Source: Pseudoalteromonas sp. Z1A8
Lineage (GTDB): Bacteria; Pseudomonadota; Gammaproteobacteria; Enterobacterales; Alteromonadaceae
Assembly: GCF_011378855.1 (NCBI RefSeq)
Contig: NZ_WTLB01000016.1
Span: 1-64,000 of the forward strand
Length of the DNA stretch: 64,000 bases
Reading direction: 5' to 3'
Shown here: piece by piece, positions 50,062 to 57,936 of the stretch
Layout: the number at the start of each line of letters is the position of its first letter
Position numbering within the stretch: position 1 is the stretch's first letter
Notes under the pieces: generated by a model
Told to the model about the DNA's origin: nothing
The model's database searches: none
What the model saw: only the letters and a program-made list of their open reading frames with translations
Translations under genes and position numbers: made by a program

Positions 50062-50763
50062 ATGAGAAACCTATTAATTACCCTCTGTTTACCTTTGGGC
50101 TTTGGCTGTTCGCATATACTAAATGGTATGAATACAGGTACGGATGAGACCCAGGTTCAAAATAATAACCAAACAGCGCAACTCGTTAATAATCAGCGTG
50201 ATGTTGCAGATCCGGTATCCAATGATCGTTTATTTCAATCGGACTTTGCTCAAAAAAATAGTCATACCAAGCCGGCTCTACCAATGCGAAAGAACATAAA
50301 TCATTATGTACGCGGAATAATGCAAGACATGGTTGAAAACCTGCAATATGTTAATGGAAAAACACCATTAGCCGTTTCAAGCTTTGTATTTTTAGATGAT
50401 GATTTTAATGACAGTAGTTTACTGGGGAATCAAATATCTGAAAGTTTCATGCACGAGCTACATAATTTTGGCATACCCGTTATTGACTTTAAAACAACCG
50501 ACTACATGCGTGTTACACCTGAAGGAGACTTTGTATTTAGTCGAGATTATTTAGAGCTTAACCAAGATCAAAACTTTAAATACGTACTCGCTGGCACATT
50601 AGTAAGTAGTCAAGGAGGAGTTCTTGTAAACGCACGTATTATTGGACTGCAAAGCAAAGCCGTAGTAGGCACTGCGCAAGGTTTTATTCCACAGTCAGTT
50701 GTTGATGCACTTAATAGTAACTACCGCACTGATGGAATAATGCTTAAGCAAGCAAGCAAGTGA
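50062..50763 (+). CDS. FlgO-family lipoprotein 2
   Basis: A 233-aa paralogue with an unusual lipobox (LGFGC, Cys about 14) and a Gln/Asn-rich linker of about 60 residues. The FlgO-like domain (about 80-225) reads YVRGIMQDMVENL, AVSSFVFLDDDFN, GNQISESFMHEL, DFVFSRDYLEL and YVLAGTLVSSQGGVLVNARII. AGGAG lies seven bases before the ATG at 50062. It is 13 bp after gene 1. Confidence 0.84.
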   Translation: MRNLLITLCLPLGFGCSHILNGMNTGTDETQVQNNNQTAQLVNNQRDVADPVSNDRLFQSDFAQKNSHTKPALPMRKNINHYVRGIMQDMVENLQYVNGKTPLAVSSFVFLDDDFNDSSLLGNQISESFMHELHNFGIPVIDFKTTDYMRVTPEGDFVFSRDYLELNQDQNFKYVLAGTLVSSQGGVLVNARIIGLQSKAVVGTAQGFIPQSVVDALNSNYRTDGIMLKQASK

Positions 50764-50771
50764 GGCTAACT

Positions 50772-51446
50772 ATGTCGTATATACTAATTACTATCGTTGG
50801 ATTTATTACTTTAATTGGGTTAACAGGCTGCTCAATGACGCAAAATAATGAGCATAACGAAAACACAACACGAACAGATTACACAGTAAACGGTGGTAAT
50901 GATCAGCTTAATGTTGCTTATAACAATCAAGCAATACAATCGCAAGTTGAATACGATCCATCTCAGCAGTTCACACCACTTAAGCACCATAAAACACTTG
51001 CTAACTATGTAGAGCAAATGGCACTTGATTTGGTTGATACGCTTGAGTTTGAAAGTGATACCGACACCAATATTAATATTGCCGTTACTACCTTGGTCGA
51101 TCTTGATTCATCGCTTACTAAAAGTAATCAATTGGGTAATCAAATTTCTGAAACGTTAATTCATCAGTTACAAAAGTTTGGTTATGGCGTGGTTGATTTT
51201 AAAACAACCCAAACAATAGATGTAAATAGCCGGGGGGATTTTGCTTTTTCGCGTGATATTGAAAAGCTTAGCGAAGAGCAAATGGCGAGCCATGTATTAG
51301 CGGGTACATTAATTTATCGCAGTGATGCTGTTGTTGTAAATACACGTGTAATTAACGTGCATACAAAAAAAATTGTCGCGAGTAGCCGAAAACTAATCCC
51401 ACTATATGTACTAAATAAAGAAGATATATACTTATCAAGCAATTAA
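50772..51446 (+). CDS. FlgO-family lipoprotein 3
   Basis: A 224-aa paralogue with signal peptide and good lipobox LTGC (Cys about 20). A linker precedes the FlgO-like domain (about 75-215: YVEQMALDLVDTL, AVTTLVDLDSSL, GNQISETLIHQLQKFGYGVVDFKTT, DFAFSRDIEKL, HVLAGTLIYRSDAVVVNTRVI). It is closest to gene 2, showing recent duplication. The ATG at 50772 follows GAGG by six bases. No clear terminator separates it from the tRNA promoter. Confidence 0.84.
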   Translation: MSYILITIVGFITLIGLTGCSMTQNNEHNENTTRTDYTVNGGNDQLNVAYNNQAIQSQVEYDPSQQFTPLKHHKTLANYVEQMALDLVDTLEFESDTDTNINIAVTTLVDLDSSLTKSNQLGNQISETLIHQLQKFGYGVVDFKTTQTIDVNSRGDFAFSRDIEKLSEEQMASHVLAGTLIYRSDAVVVNTRVINVHTKKIVASSRKLIPLYVLNKEDIYLSSN

Positions 51447-51459
51447 GTTCAGATGTTGC

Positions 51460-51489
51460 TTGATATGAAAAACTAGATGCCGTTATAAT
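51460..51489 (+). promoter_or_regulatory. Sigma-70 promoter of tRNA-Arg
   Basis: TTGATA (51460-51465), 18-bp spacer, TATAAT (51484-51489), about 30 bp before the tRNA. Near-consensus, as usual for stable RNA genes. Confidence 0.7.
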
Positions 51490-51518
51490 TCACCCTTCTA
51501 AGCACACAGCTTATTTGT

Positions 51519-51593
51519 GGCCTCTTAGTTAAATGGATATAACGGCCCCCTCCTAAGGGGCAGTTGCAAGTTCGATTCTTGCAGGGGCTACCA
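51519..51593 (+). tRNA. tRNA-Arg (anticodon CCT)
   Basis: 75 nt with encoded CCA. Acceptor GGCCTCT pairs with AGGGGCT (one G-T). The anticodon stem GCCCC/GGGGC encloses the loop CTCCTAA, giving anticodon CCT. The T stem GCAAG/CTTGC encloses TTCGATT. The sequence resembles E. coli argW, a known integration site for mobile elements. Remnant mobile DNA lies directly downstream. Confidence 0.96.
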
Positions 51594-51679
51594 ATTAAAT
51601 CAATGATTTACAGTTTTATTTTGTTTTTAGTTTTTTTCTGTGTAGCACATATGTAGCTTGTTGATGTCTGTTATTCTAT

Positions 51680-52273
51680 TTAATCTACGGAGTAAATTTG
51701 ATGATTACGCTCATACCAAATCATATAGAAGTGGCCTTGGAGCTCTATCCCCCAAGCTCTTTTCTTATTACCAAGTCGAAACCTAAACAATGTATCAAAT
51801 TGTTCTAAGTCTCGCTCTATCCAACGCTCTACGGCTTCATCACATAAATCACTGATATCATGGTCGTGATGCATTAAGTGCATTGTATCTGATGTCATAG
51901 CTTGGATTTCTTTCCAATCATGGCCTTCAAGAGAGTCTAAGTATTTAGCTATTTCGTTATTCCATTCATCACTGGCCCACCCTCTATCTTCACCCCATGA
52001 CCACTGCTCATATTTATCAGCGGCTCTCGCGCACCATGTCATTTTTAGACCAAATCTAGAGCCAGATTGGTTTATAATTGGTTGTTTCGGAGTTTCTAAT
52101 TCTGAGATATTTGCATCTAGTTTAGGGTACTTATCCAAATCGGGCAGAAATTGTATTTTAGGGATTTGTTCTGGGTTACTTTCGATAAAGTCAGCTCTGA
52201 ATTTTACTGACTTTTCTTGACGTTTTTTTTTCCGAGCGTCTTTCCGAGCTTCCCTCTCTAGTTTCTTTATCAT
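51680..52273 (-). CDS. Probable toxin partner of the Panacea-domain gene
   Basis: A 197-aa soluble protein. The first 25 residues are highly basic (KKLEREARKDARKKKRQEK). The core has a Trp-rich block (WCARAADKYEQWSWGEDRGW, about 98-117), a His-rich MHLMHHDHDI stretch (about 149-158), and the C-terminal RAWGIELQGHFYMIWYERNH followed by QIYSVD. Similar endings occur in widespread uncharacterised proteins I recall but cannot name. It begins 5 bp after the DUF4065 gene, the usual antitoxin-then-toxin order of Panacea modules. Toxicity is inferred from linkage only. Confidence 0.65.
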   Translation of the reverse strand: MIKKLEREARKDARKKKRQEKSVKFRADFIESNPEQIPKIQFLPDLDKYPKLDANISELETPKQPIINQSGSRFGLKMTWCARAADKYEQWSWGEDRGWASDEWNNEIAKYLDSLEGHDWKEIQAMTSDTMHLMHHDHDISDLCDEAVERWIERDLEQFDTLFRFRLGNKKRAWGIELQGHFYMIWYERNHQIYSVD

Positions 52274-52278
52274 AATAG

Positions 52279-52713
52279 TTAAAGCGCAGAGTAATATTCT
52301 TCCATAGAGCCTTTAGATATAGCCTCATTTGATGAGTCCATTGCATTTAGTCCAGCACGAGCATCCTTCCAAGGAGATTCTTTATGTGTCAAATTACTTA
52401 ACCATTGAGCACTTTTATCACCATAAAACTTAAGGACAGAGTCAATAGTGTCAATTTGATCTTCAGTTAAGTTTTTGGGATCACCTTTAGAAAAAGTATC
52501 ACTTTTAACTTTAAACATACCTCTATGCTGTTCGTAAATTGTTCGAAGTACTGGACCATTAGCCCATGCTTCAAAGTCTTCTGAAAAGAGCTCTTCCTCA
52601 TCCCAAACCAGCGACCACGCCTGACTATAGTAAACTAGTTTTTGCAATTTCATTGCAGAAATTTCACCTAACTCTTTTAATATGTATTTTACTACATCAA
52701 ATTCATTTGCCAT
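52279..52713 (-). CDS. Panacea (DUF4065 / SocA-like) domain protein, probable antitoxin
   Basis: A 144-aa protein that is essentially one Panacea domain: MKLQKLVYYSQAWSLVW (about 21-37), DFEAWANGPVLRTIYEQHR (about 46-64) and the family box SNLTHKESPWKDAR (about 105-118). Panacea domains act as promiscuous antitoxins for many unrelated toxins and are also found as phage-encoded or protease-adaptor proteins. It has a GGAG ribosome-binding site and is followed after 5 bp by the putative toxin. Confidence 0.88.
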   Translation of the reverse strand: MANEFDVVKYILKELGEISAMKLQKLVYYSQAWSLVWDEEELFSEDFEAWANGPVLRTIYEQHRGMFKVKSDTFSKGDPKNLTEDQIDTIDSVLKFYGDKSAQWLSNLTHKESPWKDARAGLNAMDSSNEAISKGSMEEYYSAL

Positions 52714-52889
52714 TTTTTACTTCTCCATTTTTCAGACATTTTAGTTGATAGAGGCTAATTTGTATATGATTGTGTTTATGAGGGAATGGGCGCATATAAT
52801 GATTTGTAAACGAGTAATCAGGTTGGAGCGTTTTAAGTTGAATTTTATCCCTTAGTACAGTTATTTACAGAACTCCAAGTAAGAGCCTT

Positions 52890-52906
52890 TTTGCCATTCT
52901 GGCAAA
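52890..52906. repeat. Perfect 7-bp hairpin near the iteron field
   Basis: TTTGCCA-TTC-TGGCAAA. A small stem-loop 46 bp before the first repeat; it could be a nick-site-type structure for the HUH Rep or a terminator. No T tract follows on either strand. Confidence 0.5.
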
Positions 52907-52951
52907 TGGTAAGTTAAAGGTAATTTTTGGCTTATTACTGGTGTTTGATAT

Positions 52952-53084
52952 GAGCTAAAGCTTAGTTTAGTTAAGAGCTTTAGCTATTTGAAATGTTGTA
53001 TTTAACTGCAATTTTATTTAACAGTGATAGCTTTAGCTCTTTTTAGATAATACTGAGCTTTAGCTGATACGTTATAGCTTTAGA
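52952..53084. repeat. Iteron-like array of five AGCTTTAGCT repeats
   Basis: Copies at 52952-52963 (inverted), 52975-52985, 53027-53039, 53055-53065 and 53074-53084 (last one degenerate at its end) share GAGCTTTAGCT or TAGCTTTAGCT. Several spacings are close to multiples of a helical turn (19-28 bp between the last three). They lie next to a Rep pseudogene, as plasmid iterons do. Confidence 0.6.
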
Positions 53085-53172
53085 TTATGCCTTTTCTACC
53101 TTCCATGAATAGTGCCTTGTGCTATTACCTTTTTACAAGCGGCTTTCCCAGCGAACCACAAGCCTTTTACTT

Positions 53173-53741
53173 TTAGTATGAGTTCACCTCGTAATAGCTT
53201 TGTAAGTACTCGCCAGTATCCTCAACGATGTTTAAATTGGTGTATAACCTGATAGGTCTATCTTTTAGTTTTGTGTGTAAACCGCCCATAGCGAGTATGT
53301 AGCCTTTCCAATCGCTATTATCAGCAGCAAAGCGAGCTTGTTCTAATAGGCTATCTTTTTTATCATTAAACATAGAGCGCAAACGTCTTAATTCGCGCCA
53401 TACAGAAACGCTCGCACCGCCAATTTGTTGAAATTGGCGAATACACCAAACGATGCCCACGCATCAATACGTTGTGCTACAAGTAGCGAATCGTTACCAA
53501 ATTTATCTTCACCTACACCTTCACCATCTATATTTTTCGCTATGTATTTTAAAATATAGCCAGTTGCAGAGCCTTTGTTTGGGTCTATTTGTTTAAAGTC
53601 ATAACGGTTTTCCGCTGCACCTTTTTCGTCACCATCAACTTCTAACGCGTAATGGCGAATAATAGATTTTAATGCGTCTAGCTTTTCGCTCTCAATAAAA
53701 AACAGCATATGCCAATGTGGTGTTTTACTTACCTTCCCCAT
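53173..53741 (-). pseudogene. Truncated, frameshifted HUH replication initiator (phage P2 gpA-like)
   Basis: Two frames together give the middle of a replication-initiation endonuclease. The first (53741 to 53388) holds the metal-binding HUH motif (PHWHMLFF) and the two-tyrosine motif GYILKYIAKNIDG with Y-x3-Y. The protein then shifts frame near 53450: RIDAWAS in one frame continues as IRQFQQIGGASVSVWRELRR in the other, consistent with loss of one base. The N-terminal half and C-terminal end of the normal roughly 700-aa protein are missing. A rolling-circle phage or satellite element once lay here. Confidence 0.85.
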
Positions 53742-53778
53742 ACTTCATGTATAGCGTATATGTAGTAGTGTTTCGTTT

Positions 53779-54372
53779 TTAATTAAAGGCGTTTAAAGCT
53801 TCTTGCTCGCATTTTTCACGCTCTGCAATCATGGTTTCAAAGTCAGCTTGAATTTGCGTTAGAACGGCTGGTGGGTTAAGTCGTTTGATTCTTTTAAATT
53901 GAATGCTTTCTTCTTCATCATAGGCGAGTATAGCTAAAGTGATTTTTTCGCGTTCAATACCATTTGAAAATAATCCTTCTGCATCTAATTGCATAAGTAC
54001 TTTTTCCATTGCTGTAAGCCATTGGTGCCAATTATCCATCGCCTCTATATCGGATTGAAACAAATCAATGCTGTTTTCTAGTTTTTGGCATTCTAGCGTT
54101 GTTTCATCAAAGTATTCTGAATAACTCTCAAGCGTTGGGTAGTCATCAGGGTTCCATTTAGCCATATAAAAGCTACTTACATCGTTGTTGTACTCTGTTT
54201 CAAATACTTCTTTTAAATCTGATAAAGTATTAAACATTGGCAGTAATGAGTAGCTGCCTGTGTGGTAAAAACCCATTACATAAAGATCGTTACCATATTT
54301 TTGAATGATGTCTTTAAATGTTTTTTTGGTATCTTGATAAAGTGTTTTTTCGAAGTTTTTAGTATCTAACAT
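53779..54372 (-). CDS. DUF4303-like protein of unknown function
   Basis: A 197-aa soluble acidic protein. It opens with FEKTLYQDTKKTFKDIIQKYGND, has YVMGFYHTGSYSLLPMFNT (about 30-48), and a SSFYMAKWNPDDYPTLE segment (about 70-86). This resembles the DUF4303 group, often found near polymorphic-toxin immunity and other accessory genes. The start at 54372 is the first ATG giving a sensible N-terminus; the longer frame to 54432 lacks ribosome-binding support. It lies between the Rep pseudogene and conserved chromosomal genes, so it may be the last gene of the island. Confidence 0.7.
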   Translation of the reverse strand: MLDTKNFEKTLYQDTKKTFKDIIQKYGNDLYVMGFYHTGSYSLLPMFNTLSDLKEVFETEYNNDVSSFYMAKWNPDDYPTLESYSEYFDETTLECQKLENSIDLFQSDIEAMDNWHQWLTAMEKVLMQLDAEGLFSNGIEREKITLAILAYDEEESIQFKRIKRLNPPAVLTQIQADFETMIAEREKCEQEALNAFN

Positions 54373-54437
54373 AAACGGGTTATTTCTTTTCTGATTACTG
54401 AAATTGATATGAAAAAAGTGAGTGATTAACACTCACC

Positions 54438-54477
54438 CTGCAAAAATAAAATAACCAGAGCGACTACTCTGATTATT
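54438..54477 (-). terminator. Terminator of the DHH phosphoesterase gene
   Basis: AATAACCAGAG and CTCTGATTATT pair at 10 of 11 positions around CGACTA. On the minus strand a T-rich run follows. Confidence 0.65.
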
Positions 54478-54488
54478 GTAAGTTAATA

Positions 54489-55421
54489 TTAGCCATCACT
54501 TGTAATTGTATCGATTAACTCACTAAGCACGGCTTCAGATTTACTAGTTTCTACTTGGCAAGTACCGGCATTTAAATGTCCGCCACCATTATATTTAAGG
54601 CACAGCTCGCCAACATTGGTGTTTGAGCTGCGGTTAGTGATTGATTTGCCAACGGCATACACTACGTTTTGCTTTTTAAGGCCCCACATTTTATGAATCG
54701 AGATATTGCAGTCGGGGTACATTGCATAAATAACAAATCGGTTTGTGGCGTAAATTGTTTCTTCTTGGGTTAAATCAAGGACCACTAAGTTTTTATGGAC
54801 GGTAGCGCATTGAGAAATTTGCTCTTTGGCTTTTTCGTTATGCTCGTTATATAAAGCAACACGTTCAACTACGTCTTCCATTTTTAGGATTTCTTTGATG
54901 CTCTGATCTTTACACGCATCAATCAGTTTCATCATTAATTGGTAGTTTGAAATTTTAAATTCGCGGAAACGGCCTAACCCTGTACGCGCATCCATAATAA
55001 AGTTCATTAATACCCAATCGGTTGGGTTTAATATTTCGTCTTTTGAAAACTGAGCAGCATCGCCTTTATCTACTGCGTCCATCATTTCAACAGAAATATT
55101 TGGAAGTTTTTCAGCGCCGCCATAATAATCATAAACTACGCGAGCTGCTGATGGGGCTTCTGGGTCAATAATATGATTTTTTATATCGCTTGAGTTACGA
55201 ACGGTTTCGCTAAGGTGATGATCGAATGCTATATGACAGCCCGCAACGTAGGGGAGGTTAGTGGTAATGTCGTTTTCGGTAATGTCTATTTTGCCGTCTT
55301 GCATGTCTTTTGGGTGAACAAACAAAATATCGTCTATTAGGTCTAAGTCTTTGAGCAATACGGCACACACTAAGCCATCAAAATCGCTGCGAGTGACTAG
55401 TCTAAATTTATTATTGGGCAT
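54489..55421 (-). CDS. DHH-family phosphoesterase, exopolyphosphatase-like
   Basis: A 310-aa enzyme. Metal-binding motifs: TRSDFDGLVCA (about 11-21), the DHH of AFDHHLSE (about 64-71), DKGDAAQFS, and a C-terminal DHHA1-type NGGGHLNAG (about 283-291). The family cleaves phosphoanhydride or phosphodiester bonds in polyphosphate, nanoRNA or cyclic dinucleotides. The substrate cannot be fixed by eye. Single-gene unit. Confidence 0.85.
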   Translation of the reverse strand: MPNNKFRLVTRSDFDGLVCAVLLKDLDLIDDILFVHPKDMQDGKIDITENDITTNLPYVAGCHIAFDHHLSETVRNSSDIKNHIIDPEAPSAARVVYDYYGGAEKLPNISVEMMDAVDKGDAAQFSKDEILNPTDWVLMNFIMDARTGLGRFREFKISNYQLMMKLIDACKDQSIKEILKMEDVVERVALYNEHNEKAKEQISQCATVHKNLVVLDLTQEETIYATNRFVIYAMYPDCNISIHKMWGLKKQNVVYAVGKSITNRSSNTNVGELCLKYNGGGHLNAGTCQVETSKSEAVLSELIDTITSDG

Positions 55422-55504
55422 AGTTATTCCATCTTTTTAATTTATTATCAATTTATTGTAACAGCAAATGTACTTTTTGAGAGGTTAGCTTAAAAAAAAC
55501 ACAT

Positions 55505-55534
55505 AAAAAAGCCAAAACAGATGTTTTGGCTTTT
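55505..55534. terminator. Bidirectional terminator after the disulfide oxidoreductase gene
   Basis: GCCAAAAC and GTTTTGGC form an 8-bp perfect stem around AGAT, with A and T tracts on either side. Confidence 0.85.
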
Positions 55535-55565
55535 GCTTAGCAAGTTTGTATGTGTGGTAAATAGG

Positions 55566-57014
55566 TTATGCGCCTGGGCCACATTCCATACATGAATTTA
55601 CAATGTCTGGGCCAAATTTAAGTTTGGCGTTTAAGTCGCGAAGGGCGGTGCGTAACCCTTCTTCAATTACTGGGTGGTAAAATGGCATATCAAGCATTTC
55701 TGGTACGGTCATTTTGTTTTGTACAGCCCATGCGAGTAAGTGAGCAATATGTTCGGCTTGTGGGCCAATAAATTCTGCACCTAAAAATAAGCCTGTACCT
55801 TGCTCTGCATATACACGCATATGACCTTTATTTTTTAGCATTACTCGGCTGCGGCCTTGATTTTCAAAGCTGACTTCGCCTACTTCAAAACAACCACATG
55901 GGCCTAATCGGTCAGTAATTTGCTTGTAGCTTTCGCCTACCATTGCTATTTGTGGGTCGCTAAATACGGCTGCAATTTTTGCTCTACGCAGACCTATACG
56001 TACATCTGGGAAGCGCCCAGCATTTTGACCTGCAATAGCACCTTGGTCTGATGCTTCGTGTAGCAGTGGGAGCATGTTACTTGCATCACCTGCTATGAAT
56101 ATATTCGATTCACCACATTGCATTGTGTGCGTGTCTGCGTGCGGTACGCCGCGTTCATCAAGCTCAATGCCGGTGTTTTCAAGGCCTAGTTTATCTACGT
56201 TAGGTACTCGGCCTGTGGCTGCAAGTACGTAGTCAAACTGTTCGGTGTGTTTTTCACCTTGTTTGTCGGTGTAAGTTAGCTGTGCTTTGTCGCCAACTTG
56301 CATCATGTCAGATACGTTTGAGTCGGTATCTACAAAAAATTCTTCAGTAAAAACAGTGTTTGCATAGTCTTTTACTACTGGGTCTGTAAGTGGGCCAATT
56401 GCGCCGCCTACACCAAATAGTTTTACATTTACGCCTAGTCGGCTAAGTGCTTGGCCAATTTCAAGACCTATAACACCAGGGCCAAATACAGCGACTGATT
56501 CTGGTAGGTCATCCCAATCAAATACGTCGTCGTTGATAATAAGTTTGTCGCCAAAGTTATTAAATACGCCAGGGTATGAAGGGCGTGAACCGGTAGCAAT
56601 TACAAAGCGTTTTGCTGTAATAATTGTATGGTCGTCTATTTGTACGCGGTTTGTATCTAAAAATTGTGCGTAGCCACGAATTTTATCACCATCAGGTAAT
56701 TCATCTACGGCTTCTACTACGAATCCTGCAAAACGATCTCGTTCACTTTTAACGCGTGCCATAACTGCTTTGCCATCAATGACTGGCTTTGAGCTATGAA
56801 CACCAAATGCAGGTGCCATTTCAATTGCGTGTGCGGCTTCGGCGGCTGCAATCAATAACTTACTTGGCATACAACCAACACGTGCACATGTGGTGCCGTA
56901 TGGGCCTGATTCGATCATTAATACGTTTTGTGTAAACTGTTTAGCGTTACGGTAAGCACTTAAACCAGCAGTACCTGCGCCTATAACAACAACATCGGTT
57001 TGCAATTCTTTCAT
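55566..57014 (-). CDS. FAD pyridine-nucleotide disulfide oxidoreductase (dihydrolipoyl-dehydrogenase-like)
   Basis: A 482-aa flavoprotein. FAD-binding GAGTAGLSA (about 11-19), redox disulfide TCARVGCMPSK (about 39-49), NAD-binding GPGVIGLEIGQAL (about 175-187), FAD motif FIAGDAS and dimer-interface HP-x-x-EEGL. The C-terminus ends SCMECGPGA, an extra CxxC tail not usual for Lpd. It follows the peroxiredoxin-glutaredoxin gene in the same direction, so it may recycle a thiol carrier in peroxide defence rather than serve a 2-oxoacid complex. The ATG at 57014 has an AGAGGAA site. Confidence 0.88.
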   Translation of the reverse strand: MKELQTDVVVIGAGTAGLSAYRNAKQFTQNVLMIESGPYGTTCARVGCMPSKLLIAAAEAAHAIEMAPAFGVHSSKPVIDGKAVMARVKSERDRFAGFVVEAVDELPDGDKIRGYAQFLDTNRVQIDDHTIITAKRFVIATGSRPSYPGVFNNFGDKLIINDDVFDWDDLPESVAVFGPGVIGLEIGQALSRLGVNVKLFGVGGAIGPLTDPVVKDYANTVFTEEFFVDTDSNVSDMMQVGDKAQLTYTDKQGEKHTEQFDYVLAATGRVPNVDKLGLENTGIELDERGVPHADTHTMQCGESNIFIAGDASNMLPLLHEASDQGAIAGQNAGRFPDVRIGLRRAKIAAVFSDPQIAMVGESYKQITDRLGPCGCFEVGEVSFENQGRSRVMLKNKGHMRVYAEQGTGLFLGAEFIGPQAEHIAHLLAWAVQNKMTVPEMLDMPFYHPVIEEGLRTALRDLNAKLKFGPDIVNSCMECGPGA

Positions 57015-57032
57015 AGTATTTTTTCCTCTAAT

Positions 57033-57058
57033 AAATAGGGGCATAAAAGCCCCTATTT
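57033..57058. terminator. Intercistronic hairpin between prx-grx and the oxidoreductase
   Basis: A perfect 10-bp stem (AAATAGGGGC with its complement) and a 6-nt loop. On the minus strand it is followed by a weak T run before the next ribosome-binding site, suggesting partial termination that lowers expression of the second gene. Confidence 0.6.
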
Positions 57059-57096
57059 TTTACCCACTAACTTTAGGTATCTAATTTACTTATTAA

Positions 57097-57825
57097 TTAA
57101 GCAAAGTATTTTTCTAAGTCGTCTGAACCACCGATGTGTTTACCACCAATGAATATTTGTGGAACAGTGTCACGACCAGATACAGCTTTTAGACTTGTTA
57201 GTGATGCGCCTGCACCCATAACAATCTCTTCATATGCGAAGCCTTTTTCTGCAAGAAGCTCTTTCGCTTTTTTACAGAAAGGACAGCCAGGTTTAGTAAA
57301 GATGCTTACTGGTTCTGGTTTAGCTTGCTTAGGGTTGATGTAATCAAGCATTGTGTCTGCGTCAGATACTTCAAACGGGTCACCTGGTAAATCTGGTTCG
57401 ATGAACATTTTGTCAATCACGCCATCTTTAACCAGCATAGAGTATCTCCAGCTGCGCTTACCAAAACCTAGGTCGCTTTTATCTACTAACATGCCCATGC
57501 CGTCAGTAAATTCGCCGTTGCCGTCTGGTAATAAAGTAATGTTTTGCGCTTCTTGATGCTCAGCCCATGCATTCATTACAAAGGTATCGTTTACTGATAA
57601 ACATACAATTTCGTCAACGCCATTTTGCTTAAGTACGCCAGCTAATTCGTTGTAACGTGGTAAGTGAGTTGATGAACATGTTGGTGTGAATGCACCTGGT
57701 AGTGAAAACACGACAACCGTTTTACCTTTAAAAATTTCATCTGTAGTTACTGATTTCCATTCGTCGTTTTGACGAGTAGCAAATGTAACACTTGGGATTG
57801 TTTGACCTTCAATATTGTTTAACAT
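57097..57825 (-). CDS. Hybrid peroxiredoxin-glutaredoxin (glutathione amide/GSH peroxidase)
   Basis: A 242-aa fusion. The Prx5-type domain (1-165) has the peroxidatic cysteine in PGAFTPTC (Cys50). The C-terminal glutaredoxin (170-242) has the active site CPFC at 181-184. The Haemophilus enzyme with the same layout reduces peroxides at the expense of glutathione. It is divergent from oxyR, with an OxyR palindrome in the 111-bp gap, so peroxide induction is expected. The start at 57825 follows AGAGGAAC. Confidence 0.95.
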   Translation of the reverse strand: MLNNIEGQTIPSVTFATRQNDEWKSVTTDEIFKGKTVVVFSLPGAFTPTCSSTHLPRYNELAGVLKQNGVDEIVCLSVNDTFVMNAWAEHQEAQNITLLPDGNGEFTDGMGMLVDKSDLGFGKRSWRYSMLVKDGVIDKMFIEPDLPGDPFEVSDADTMLDYINPKQAKPEPVSIFTKPGCPFCKKAKELLAEKGFAYEEIVMGAGASLTSLKAVSGRDTVPQIFIGGKHIGGSDDLEKYFA

Positions 57826-57875
57826 AGTTTTTGTTCCTCTTGATTTGATGGAGCCATTATGGCGAATAAATAAAT

Positions 57876-57890
57876 ATAGTTCCAATCGTT
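57876..57890. promoter_or_regulatory. Partial second OxyR site
   Basis: ATAGTTCCAATCGTT keeps the left half ATAGNT and several right-half positions of ATAGNTNNNANCTAT. It starts 31 bp from the perfect palindrome, about three helical turns, so a tetramer could span both. Confidence 0.45.
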
Positions 57891-57906
57891 TGTTTGTATT
57901 AAACTA

Positions 57907-57921
57907 ATAGGTATAACCTAT
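57907..57921. promoter_or_regulatory. Perfect OxyR operator
   Basis: ATAGGTATAACCTAT fits the OxyR consensus ATAGNTNNNANCTAT at every fixed base. It lies 16 bp before the oxyR ATG and 82 bp before prx-grx, which fits both autorepression and divergent activation. Confidence 0.85.
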
Positions 57922-57936
57922 CATGTAGAGCTGAAT

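Larger units (their letters stand above)
52714..53172. other. 459-bp AT-rich non-coding region with iteron-like repeats
   Basis: Between the Panacea module and the replication pseudogene. It contains a small perfect hairpin (52890-52906) and five AGCTTTAGCT-type repeats (52952-53084), annotated separately. The arrangement looks like a decayed replication origin. Confidence 0.55.

Noticed and set aside
51588..51610. TACCAATT after tRNA-Arg as a repeat-family end or attachment core
   Set aside because: Arises from the CCA end plus two bases; no second copy of the tRNA 3' end was found up to 54.5 kb.
52952..53084. Iteron-like repeats as a CRISPR array
   Set aside because: Repeats are only about 11 bp, spacing is irregular, one is inverted, and there are no cas genes.
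53779..54372. DUF4303-like gene as the antitoxin or toxin of a second module
   Set aside because: No adjacent partner gene of suitable size, only a Rep pseudogene and a housekeeping phosphoesterase.
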